Shown: positions 1 through 4,971 of the stretch, piece after piece | How the letters are laid out: every line of letters starts with the position of its first letter | Position numbering within the stretch: the first letter of the stretch is position 1 | DNA from: Gracilimonas sp035704785 | Lineage (GTDB): Bacteria > Bacteroidota > Rhodothermia > Balneolales > Balneolaceae | Assembly (NCBI RefSeq): GCF_035704785.1 | Contig: NZ_DASSWP010000132.1 | Coordinates: forward strand, 1-6,340 | Reading direction: 5' to 3' | Length of the DNA: 6,340 bases | Program-made: the position numbers and the translations under genes | The notes under the pieces: generated by a model | What the model saw: only the letters and a program-made list of their open reading frames with translations | What the model was told of the DNA's origin: nothing | Database searches by the model: none

Positions 1-1450
1 GGGCTTCAGCTTCCGCTTTTTTGAAAGCATTGTGATCGGTTCCATAACGCTTGCCGGGCTCTTGTTTGGCGAGATAATCACCAATGGTGTACGGAAGCAC
101 AAAGTATCCGTCTGAGAGTCCCTGCATCAATGCACTTGCACCGAGTCGGTTGGCCCCGTGATCAGAGAAATTCGCTTCTCCCGCTGCATATAATCCCGGA
201 ATGGTGGTTTGAAGATTGTAATCAACCCAAAGCCCGCCCATCGTGTAGTGAACGGCAGGATAAATTCTCATCGGCCGTTCGTATGGATTCTCACCGGCGA
301 TATTCTCATACATTTCGAAGAGGTTTCCATACTTGGATTCAATAGTATCACGACCATCACGCTTGATGGCATCACGGAAATCGAGATAAACTGCCAATCC
401 GGTTTCACCTACTCCAAGTCCGTCATCACATACCATTTTGGCATTTCTTGAAGCCACATCACGAGGCACAAGGTTACCGAAACTTGGATAGCGTTCTTCC
501 AGATAATAATATCGTTCGTCGTCAGGAATTTCGTTGGGATGGCGATCGTCTCCTTTCTTCTTAGGCACCCAAACCCGTCCGTCATTTCTTAAACTCTCGG
601 ACATTAATGTCAGCTTAGACTGATAGTCACCCGAAACAGGAATACACGTTGGGTGAACCTGCACGTAACATGGATTTGCAAAAGCAGCTCCACGTTTGTG
701 AGCTCTCCATGCCGCCGTTACGTTTGAGTTTTTTGCGTTGGTGGAAAGATAAAAGACGTTTCCATACCCACCGGTTGCCAATACCACGGCATCGGCTTCA
801 TATCGGCAAAGTTCACCGGAAACAAGATCCCGGGTAATAATACCTCTTGCCTGACCGTCGATCACAACCACATCCAACATCTCATGGCGCGGATGGTATT
901 TGATATTTCCATTGTGAACCTGACGCATCATCGCCTGATACGCACCGAGCAACAACTGCTGTCCGGTTTGACCGCGTGCGTAGAATGTCCTGGATACCTG
1001 TGCTCCACCAAAAGAACGGTTCGCAAGATTTCCGCCATATTCACGGGCAAATGGAACACCCTGTGCTACGGCTTGATCAATAATTTCGTTGGAAACCTGT
1101 GCCAGGCGATACACGTTGGATTCCCGTGAGCGATAGTCACCGCCTTTGATGGTATCGTAAAAAAGTCTCCAGATGCTATCCCCATCATTCGGGTAATTCT
1201 TGGCAGCGTTGATCCCACCCTGAGCAGCAATACTGTGTGCGCGGCGAGCCGAATCCTGAATGCAAAAGCTTCTCACATTGTAGCCAAGCTCAGCAAAACT
1301 CGCTGCAGCTGCTCCACCGGCCAATCCGGTTCCTACCACAATGATCTCAAATTTACGCTTGTTATTGGGCGACACCAGGTTGATGTCTTTGATGTGCTTA
1401 TCCCATTTTTTTTCTAACGGTCCGCCGGGTACTTTTGAATCTAATTTCAT
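1..1450 (-). CDS. sdhA: Succinate dehydrogenase/fumarate reductase flavoprotein subunit, partial (C-terminus beyond left edge)
   Basis: This is the FAD-bearing catalytic subunit of complex II. It oxidises succinate to fumarate on the cytoplasmic face of the membrane and passes electrons to the iron-sulfur subunit. The reading frame is open for 483 residues from the ATG at 1448-1450 to the window edge. Relatives of this long form are about 640 residues, so roughly 150 are missing. Visible motifs are the dinucleotide-binding GTGLAGG (about 40-46), the AHS-AAQGG segment with H72 aligned to the histidine that covalently holds FAD, HPT at 266-268, LVPRDVASR with catalytic R330, HYTMGG with H401, and GANRLGASAL with R435. 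No frameshift was seen. It lies downstream of sdhC in the usual order, but a GxxExxY element ends 13 bp before its start. There is no Shine-Dalgarno sequence; the leader is GAATTAAACAATT. The family call is very secure. The direction of catalysis (succinate oxidation or fumarate reduction) is inferred from general context. Confidence 0.97.
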   Translation of the reverse strand, partial: MKLDSKVPGGPLEKKWDKHIKDINLVSPNNKRKFEIIVVGTGLAGGAAAASFAELGYNVRSFCIQDSARRAHSIAAQGGINAAKNYPNDGDSIWRLFYDTIKGGDYRSRESNVYRLAQVSNEIIDQAVAQGVPFAREYGGNLANRSFGGAQVSRTFYARGQTGQQLLLGAYQAMMRQVHNGNIKYHPRHEMLDVVVIDGQARGIITRDLVSGELCRYEADAVVLATGGYGNVFYLSTNAKNSNVTAAWRAHKRGAAFANPCYVQVHPTCIPVSGDYQSKLTLMSESLRNDGRVWVPKKKGDDRHPNEIPDDERYYYLEERYPSFGNLVPRDVASRNAKMVCDDGLGVGETGLAVYLDFRDAIKRDGRDTIESKYGNLFEMYENIAGENPYERPMRIYPAVHYTMGGLWVDYNLQTTIPGLYAAGEANFSDHGANRLGASALMQGLSDGYFVLPYTIGDYLAKQEPGKRYGTDHNAFKKAEAEA

Positions 1451-1463
1451 AATTGTTTAATTC

Positions 1464-1489
1464 GCCACGAAAGCACTAAAACACTAAAA
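1464..1489. repeat. Left terminal inverted repeat of the GxxExxY cassette
   Basis: The 26 bases read GC followed by three tandem 8-bp units: CACGAAAG, CACTAAAA and CACTAAAA. They match the reverse complement of 1988-2013 at 22 of 26 positions. The repeat lies at the downstream end of the cassette relative to its gene, about 83 bp past the stop codon and 13 bp before the sdhA start. Confidence 0.7.
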
Positions 1490-1572
1490 TGTTTTGTTCT
1501 AAATAAATTCAACATTCTGCTTATGTGCTTCTTATTGTTTTAGATTAAAATTTTCTTCTCGTCCTCTTCAAA

Positions 1573-1980
1573 TTATACCACAAATCTTTTGATGCCTTTA
1601 CCAATATTCCTGACATTAAAGTTAATAAGATAACCTAATCTGTTACCAGTCAGTTTTAAATGACTTAAAATTTGTGCCTCCCAAACTGAATTCATTTTAT
1701 CAACAGCCTTGAGCTCACAAATAACTTCACTTTCCACTAAAACATCTAATTTTAAACCTTCTTCAAAAGTCAGGTTATCGTACTTAATTGGTAATTTTAT
1801 TTGTCTTTCGGCTTTTAAGTTTTTCTTATTCAATTCGTGCACAAAACAAACTTCATAAATATTCTCCAATAATCCGGGGCCTAACTTTTTGTGCACTTTG
1901 TAAGCTGCATCTACAATCTTTTCCCCTATCACCTCAAGGTGATTTGGTATCTCTTCATATGTTTCGGCTTGCCAAGTCAT
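1573..1980 (-). CDS. GxxExxY protein, PD-(D/E)XK nuclease-like
   Basis: This 135-residue protein matches the GxxExxY family (PDDEXK_3-like), whose usual length is about 125-135, so it appears intact. The naming motif is GLLENIY at residues 36-42, preceded by the typical helix IVDAAYKVHKKLGPG. A nuclease-like core follows: D79 in LKLDV, then E89 and K91 in ICELKAV, spaced as in PD-(D/E)XK folds. Further on are Q103 in EAQILSHLKLTG and the usual GIKRFVV end. No signal peptide or membrane segment is seen. The cellular role of the family is not established to my knowledge; nuclease activity is an inference from the fold. The start is the ATG at 1978-1980, seven bases inside the right terminal repeat, with no Shine-Dalgarno sequence. 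It is transcribed in the same direction as sdhCA and may ride on that operon's transcript. Base composition is AT-rich compared with sdhA, which fits acquisition by transfer. Confidence 0.9.
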   Translation of the reverse strand: MTWQAETYEEIPNHLEVIGEKIVDAAYKVHKKLGPGLLENIYEVCFVHELNKKNLKAERQIKLPIKYDNLTFEEGLKLDVLVESEVICELKAVDKMNSVWEAQILSHLKLTGNRLGYLINFNVRNIGKGIKRFVV

Positions 1981-1987
1981 TTAAAAA

Positions 1988-2013
1988 TTTTCGTGTTTTT
2001 GAGATTTCGTGGC
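1988..2013. repeat. Right terminal inverted repeat of the GxxExxY cassette
   Basis: Read on the minus strand, it is GC followed by CACGAAAT, CTCAAAAA and CACGAAAA, again three 8-bp units. It is inverted relative to 1464-1489, with 4 mismatches in 26. It forms most of the leader of the GxxExxY gene, ending 7 bases before its ATG, and its outer end is 7 bp from the sdhC stop codon. Confidence 0.7.
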
Positions 2014-2020
2014 AACCCAA

Positions 2021-2719
2021 TTAATAGCTAATTAAGCCACCTTCCCCGCCGGTGAGGAAAATATACAGCGGGATGAAGATAAAGCCGAGCATCAGCACGA
2101 TAGCAAAGATGTACGCTCCGATCTGAACTTTCTTGGATGTTTCTCCATGTTTCATTCCTAATGACGTGAAAGCACTCCAGGCTCCATGAGCTAAGTGCAG
2201 AATTACTATTGAAAGCACCGCGATGTAACTAAATGCAACCAACGGGTTTGTAAACTCAGCTATAACCAAAGCTCTCAGGTCTCGCACCTCAGTCCCATCA
2301 ACCATGGTCATGTCAGTCGGACCAAATTTAAAGTGCCATATATGAATAACCAAAAACACGAGGATCACAAGTCCGGAAATGATCATACTTCTTGAGGCCA
2401 GCGACTGATGACTAGGTCCTCCTTTAGTTTGATACGTATCGTATCCTTCAGGACGAGCTTTCTTTCGCTGCCTCCAGATCGAAATTCCTAAAATTGCATG
2501 GTATAAAAAGAAGAATGCCAATCCGGCCTCGATTACATAGAGCAGTGGCCCAAGACTCTCCAAGGTGTAGGTGTAGATATTAAAGGCATCACTTTCTGCA
2601 AAAATGGTGAGGTTACCGACAAGATGGCCGATCAAAAAAAGCATGAGGCCAATTCCTGTAATACCGGTCATGATCTTTCGTCCGACCTGAGAATTCAGAG
2701 CTTTGATAAGAGAAGGCAT
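2021..2719 (-). CDS. sdhC: Succinate dehydrogenase cytochrome b subunit (b558 family)
   Basis: This 232-residue integral membrane protein anchors complex II and carries haem b for electron transfer between the iron-sulfur subunit and menaquinone/quinone. It fits the single-polypeptide, five-helix, di-haem type found in Bacteroidota, Bacillus and Wolinella rather than the separate SdhC/SdhD pair of E. coli. Five hydrophobic segments are visible at about 17-38, 60-82, 112-130, 158-180 and 200-223. Histidines suited as haem ligands are H32 in GHLVGN, H74 in YHAILG, H126 or H129 in IHIWHF, and H175 or H178 in LHLAHG. Length is typical and the frame intact. The start is the ATG at 2717-2719; no Shine-Dalgarno sequence precedes it. 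It is the first gene of the sdh operon, and sdhA follows after the inserted cassette; the iron-sulfur subunit gene sdhB is expected beyond the left edge. Confidence 0.95.
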   Translation of the reverse strand: MPSLIKALNSQVGRKIMTGITGIGLMLFLIGHLVGNLTIFAESDAFNIYTYTLESLGPLLYVIEAGLAFFFLYHAILGISIWRQRKKARPEGYDTYQTKGGPSHQSLASRSMIISGLVILVFLVIHIWHFKFGPTDMTMVDGTEVRDLRALVIAEFTNPLVAFSYIAVLSIVILHLAHGAWSAFTSLGMKHGETSKKVQIGAYIFAIVLMLGFIFIPLYIFLTGGEGGLISY

Positions 2720-3062
2720 GTTTTACGTCTTAGATAATTTCAAATTTCGATAAATAAAACAGCAAATAACTTTCTTTGGTTTCAATTATTTTTGAAAACT
2801 TAGCAAAAAGCTTAACTGCGCTGAGAAAATCGCTTTTTCCTCTTTGAATAACAAGGCAGAATGCGTCTAAATATGATCGCAGATTTGTACGATTACTCAG
2901 ATTTCACTGTTGTTCATAGTGAACACCCTTCCTATCTCTATATTTATTACTTCGTTCCATACTCAATTTACTTCCTCGCTCCATACGCTCTGCGTTGGAG
3001 CAGATTTGGGAATGACTTTAGAGAGGTTGACTATTATCTTTAGGGACATCAACTCCAGACTA
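2720..3062. other. Divergent intergenic region between sdhC and the YigZ-family gene
   Basis: These 343 bases hold no convincing gene. Short open frames at 2861-3043 and an N-terminal extension of the next gene from 2910 show no family resemblance. On the minus strand, GAAATTTG (2748-2741) lies about 20 bases before the sdhC start and resembles the Bacteroidota -7 element TAnnTTTG with one mismatch. No -33 partner at proper spacing was found, so this is only a weak promoter candidate. AAAAAGC at 2805-2811 can pair with GCTTTTT at 2832-2838 across a 20-base loop; this is too loose to call a terminator. A short palindrome (2912-2924) and a nested hairpin repeat (2953-3013) are reported separately. 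Confidence 0.6.
2953..3013. repeat. Nested hairpin repeat with ACGCTCTGCGT core
   Basis: The inner hairpin at 2978-3001 has arms GCTCCA and TGGAGC outside ACGC-TCT-GCGT, giving 10 base pairs with a single bulged T and a three-base loop. An outer arm CGTTCC (2953-2958) can pair with GGAATG (3008-3013), with one G-U wobble in RNA. No T-tract follows, so it is not a standard terminator. From memory, similar sequences with ACGCTCTGCGT cores are scattered through intergenic regions of many bacteria, so it may be a copy of a dispersed repeat. It lies about 50 bp before the YigZ-family start. Confidence 0.5.
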
Positions 3063-3671
3063 ATGAAAACCATTGCGAAACCTTACGAATCCTCTTTCCG
3101 CGAGCGCGGCTCCAAATTTCTGGGGTATCTTTTCCCTACCGAATCCGAAGAGGATTTTCAGGAAGAACTTGCCCGACTCAAGTCAAAATATCCCGATGCC
3201 ACCCACCACTGTTGGGCTTGGCGATTGAATCCGGCTCAACCCAAGGAATTCAGCTCCGATGACGGCGAACCTTCCGGCACGGCAGGATTGCCTATACTCA
3301 ATCAGCTCAAATCATATGAAGTGGTAAATGCCGGGGTTGTGGTGGTGAGATATTACGGAGGGACCAAGTTGGGCAAATCCGGATTGATAGAGGCTTATGG
3401 CCGAGGAGCGCAGTTATGCTTGGAATCGGCAACACTAAAATCCATTAAGTTGGTACATCTTTTTGAAATCCGATATCCCTATCCCGAGGAAAACACCATC
3501 AACAAGTTGAAGAATGATCATAAGCTTTCCGTACAGGATTCTGAATATCTGGAAGATGTGAAGCTGAAAGTAGCTTGCCCCAAGAAAACAAGTGCTCGCT
3601 TTAAAAAGGAATTATCAGGATTAGAGCATTTGAAGATCACATTTGAGAATCTGGGAGAATCATTTATTTGA
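3063..3671 (+). CDS. yigZ: YigZ/IMPACT family protein (UPF0029 with DUF1949 C-terminal domain)
   Basis: This 202-residue protein matches E. coli YigZ (about 205 residues) in length and domain order. The N-terminal UPF0029 domain (about 15-120) contains SSDDGEPSGTAGLPIL (64-79) and VVVVRYYGGTKLG (92-104), the family signature. The C-terminal part (about 130-200) fits the small ferredoxin-like DUF1949 domain, related to EF-G domain V. Eukaryotic IMPACT regulates translation through GCN1/GCN2; the bacterial role remains unclear, although an RNA or ribosome link has been suggested. The ATG at 3063 was chosen because MKTIAKPYESSFRERGSKFLGYL matches how the family begins; an upstream ATG at 2910 would add 51 residues without family resemblance. 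No Shine-Dalgarno sequence is near the chosen start. It appears cytoplasmic, with no signal peptide or membrane segment. A toxin-antitoxin module follows after a 135-bp gap. Confidence 0.93.
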   Translation: MKTIAKPYESSFRERGSKFLGYLFPTESEEDFQEELARLKSKYPDATHHCWAWRLNPAQPKEFSSDDGEPSGTAGLPILNQLKSYEVVNAGVVVVRYYGGTKLGKSGLIEAYGRGAQLCLESATLKSIKLVHLFEIRYPYPEENTINKLKNDHKLSVQDSEYLEDVKLKVACPKKTSARFKKELSGLEHLKITFENLGESFI

Positions 3672-3758
3672 GTAACTATGAGAACCTTTGAGTATCCTTC
3701 TTATCCCGCAGTGTCCCGTGCCGAATCAGAGACCTTTACCTGCACGCTTAAGCCATAA

Positions 3759-3788
3759 TTTACTTTTACAGTCTTCGTTAGGTATATT
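3759..3788 (+). promoter_or_regulatory. Possible promoter of the toxin-antitoxin module
   Basis: TTTACT (3759-3764) and TATATT (3783-3788), separated by 18 bp, resemble -35 and -10 boxes with 4/6 and 5/6 matches to the sigma-70 consensus. The second box ends 18 bp before the antitoxin ATG. Bacteroidota housekeeping promoters usually use other elements, so this would be an unusual promoter for the host. The call is weak. Confidence 0.28.
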
Positions 3789-3794
3789 GTTTAA

Positions 3795-3798
3795 GAGG
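3795..3798 (+). promoter_or_regulatory. Shine-Dalgarno sequence of the antitoxin-like gene
   Basis: GAGG within AAGAGGAA lies 8 bases before the ATG at 3807. It supports this short gene being translated, and it stands out because sdhC, sdhA, the YigZ-family gene and glmM here all lack such a site. Confidence 0.55.
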
Positions 3799-3806
3799 AA
3801 ATAATT

Positions 3807-3956
3807 ATGGAAGATCAAAAACCAACAACGGTAAAGACTAAAGAGTCGAAATCTGCGCATCCTGCTGTAGGTATGTGGAAGGATAAATGGGCTAAAGAAA
3901 AAAGCTCCACTGAGATTGCCAGGGAAATGAGAAAGAAACAATGGCAAAGGTCTTAG
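3807..3956 (+). CDS. Small antitoxin-like protein, probable VapB-type partner of the PIN toxin
   Basis: This gene encodes 49 residues, beginning MEDQKPTTVKTKESKS and ending EMRKKQWQRS. It has a clear Shine-Dalgarno sequence and its last 16 bases overlap the toxin gene in another frame, a layout typical of type II antitoxin-toxin pairs and of translational coupling. The charged, lysine-rich N-terminus looks disordered. The C-terminal part, with GMWKDKWAKEKSS followed by the basic helix STEIAREMRKKQW, resembles the short toxin-binding tails of many VapB-like antitoxins. No ribbon-helix-helix or AbrB DNA-binding domain is obvious, so it may be a minimal antitoxin or use an unfamiliar DNA-binding part. 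By analogy it would neutralise the PIN toxin by direct binding. The gene is inferred from position, overlap and composition; the exact family is not recognised. Confidence 0.72.
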   Translation: MEDQKPTTVKTKESKSAHPAVGMWKDKWAKEKSSTEIAREMRKKQWQRS

Positions 3957-4309
3957 TTGATACCGACATACTTATCGATATTTTTCGGGGAAACATCAAG
4001 CTTGACACAGAGCTCAAAGATCATAGCCTTTCTATAAGTGCTGTAACTTTTGTTGAATTAATTCAGGGAGAGAACACCAGCAGAAAAGAAATCAGTCTTA
4101 TCAACAGCTATATAAAGGAATTTAATTTCCTCCACATCTCAGAAGACATAAGTGTTCTTGGGGTTGATTTAGTTAAAGAATACAGTCCAAGTCATAATTT
4201 AAAATTAGCTGATGCACTGATTGCAGCAACAGCAATTCTTCATGATCTGTCTTTACTTACTTTGAATAAAAAAGATTTTAAATATATCCCTGAACTTGAT
4301 CTGCTTTAA
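3941..4309 (+). CDS. vapC: VapC-type PIN-domain ribonuclease toxin
   Basis: This 122-residue protein has the PIN-domain pattern of VapC toxins: VDTDILIDIFRG with acidic D7, E39 in VELIQGE, D91 in LADALIAATA, and D112 in NKKDFKYI. These four acidic residues would coordinate Mg2+ or Mn2+ for RNA cleavage; known VapCs cut tRNA or rRNA and halt translation. Length is normal and no catalytic position is lost, so the toxin looks intact. The ATG at 3941 gives the standard MAKVLVDTD start and overlaps the 49-residue antitoxin-like gene by 16 bp. Such pairs are usually autoregulated by the toxin-antitoxin complex. Samples of the gene have about 37-40% GC, below the roughly 50% sampled in glmM, which fits horizontal acquisition. 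The RNA target cannot be told from sequence. Confidence 0.92.
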   Translation: MAKVLVDTDILIDIFRGNIKLDTELKDHSLSISAVTFVELIQGENTSRKEISLINSYIKEFNFLHISEDISVLGVDLVKEYSPSHNLKLADALIAATAILHDLSLLTLNKKDFKYIPELDLL

Positions 4310-4371
4310 CCGGGTTACCAGTCTTCAATTATATGCACCTTACCCATCAAACCCCTATTTTCCGAGAAAAA

Positions 4372-4375
4372 AAGG
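4372..4375 (+). promoter_or_regulatory. Shine-Dalgarno sequence deciding the adenosyltransferase start
   Basis: AAGG in an A-rich run lies 5 bases before the ATG at 4381. It favours this start over the in-frame ATG at 4333, which would add 16 residues not typical of the family. Confidence 0.55.
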
Positions 4376-4380
4376 AAACT

Positions 4381-4932
4381 ATGAAGATCTATACCAAGAA
4401 AGGCGATAGTGGCGAAACCTCACTTTTTGGAGGGCAACGCGTCTCCAAAAGCTCCAAGCGCATCGATTCTTACGGAACCGTGGATGAACTCAATTCTATT
4501 TTAGGAATGGTAATCTCATTCGGAGTTTCTGAAAAAGGCGGTGAATTTCTGGAAACCATACAGCAGCAATTGTTTGTACTGGGAGCTGATCTTGCAACTC
4601 CCGCCTCTAAAGACGTACGGATCGAACGGATCGGTCACAGCGAAGTAGAATTTCTCGAGAAATCCATCGATGAGATGGAAAAGGATCTGGAGCCGCTCAA
4701 AAACTTCATCTTGCCCGGCGGGGCTAATGCCGGAGCCACCCTTCACTTTGCACGCACCGTTTGTCGGCGAGCAGAACGTATCACCGTTGAATGTCGGCAT
4801 GAAGAGGAAATTTCTGAAGTGGCTATTATGTACATCAACCGGCTTTCTGACTTCCTTTTTGTTCTGGCCCGATATGAAAACAAACAGGCCGGCAATCGGG
4901 AAACCGGCTGGATCCCGGAACGATCCAAGTAA
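4381..4932 (+). CDS. pduO: PduO-type cob(I)alamin adenosyltransferase
   Basis: This 183-residue enzyme transfers the adenosyl group of ATP to cob(I)alamin to give adenosylcobalamin (coenzyme B12), needed by mutases and class II ribonucleotide reductase. It is of the PduO/MMAB type, which forms trimers with active sites at subunit interfaces, and is unrelated to the CobA/BtuR type. The N-terminal ATP-binding part has KIYTKKGDSGETSLFGG (2-18) and YGTVDELNS (31-39) with D35. The second signature, ARTVCRRAER (124-133), has R125, R129, R130 and E132 in positions important in human MMAB. YINRLSDFLFVLAR (151-164) closes the active site. Length is typical. The start follows a Shine-Dalgarno site and matches the family N-terminus. 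It lies 71 bp after the toxin gene and 39 bp before glmM on the same strand, so it may be cotranscribed with glmM. No B12-dependent enzyme or cobalamin riboswitch is visible here. Confidence 0.95.
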   Translation: MKIYTKKGDSGETSLFGGQRVSKSSKRIDSYGTVDELNSILGMVISFGVSEKGGEFLETIQQQLFVLGADLATPASKDVRIERIGHSEVEFLEKSIDEMEKDLEPLKNFILPGGANAGATLHFARTVCRRAERITVECRHEEEISEVAIMYINRLSDFLFVLARYENKQAGNRETGWIPERSK

Positions 4933-4971
4933 TTTTTACTGAATTTTAATTTCAAACTACTGACTATTCAC

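Larger units (their letters stand above)
1464..2013 (-). mobile_element. Putative GxxExxY cassette with terminal inverted repeats, inserted between sdhC and sdhA
   Basis: This 550-bp segment starts and ends with matching inverted 26-bp repeats and contains a single gene for a GxxExxY protein. It fills the whole gap between sdhC and sdhA, leaving 7 bp to the sdhC stop and 13 bp to the sdhA start. Hand counts put parts of it near 30% GC, against about 50% in samples of the neighbouring housekeeping genes. No target-site duplication is visible directly outside the repeats, and no transposase is encoded. Its boundaries come from the repeats alone. From memory, GxxExxY genes in other genomes often sit beside CACGAAA/TTTCGTGGC-like sequences, which supports a dispersed element, but I could not search for this. 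The mobility is an inference. Confidence 0.6.

Noticed and set aside
130..1417. Several plus-strand open frames of 60-81 codons
   Set aside because: They are antisense shadows of the continuous, motif-complete sdhA frame on the minus strand.
1451..2020. Target-site duplication flanking the GxxExxY cassette
   Set aside because: The bases directly outside the inverted repeats (TTAATTC and AACCCAA) do not form a direct repeat, so none is claimed.
2805..2838. Rho-independent terminator from AAAAAGC/GCTTTTT
   Set aside because: The arms are AT-rich and separated by 20 bases, and no plus-strand gene lies upstream needing termination; pairing by chance is likely.
2861..3043. Sixty-codon open frame upstream of yigZ on the plus strand
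   Set aside because: It shows no family resemblance, has no ribosome-binding site, and passes through the hairpin repeat; its tyrosine-rich composition reflects the AT-rich noncoding stretch.
2910..3062. Fifty-one-residue N-terminal extension of the YigZ-family protein
   Set aside because: The family begins at MKTIAKPYESSF, and the extension is translated noncoding DNA containing the hairpin repeat.
3678..3758. Twenty-six-codon frame after yigZ, starting MRTFEYPSYPAV
   Set aside because: It is very short, with no Shine-Dalgarno site and no recognised family; it could be a gene remnant but nothing proves it.
3726..3947. Seventy-three-codon minus-strand open frame
   Set aside because: It lies antisense to the antitoxin-like gene, which has better start, overlap and context evidence.
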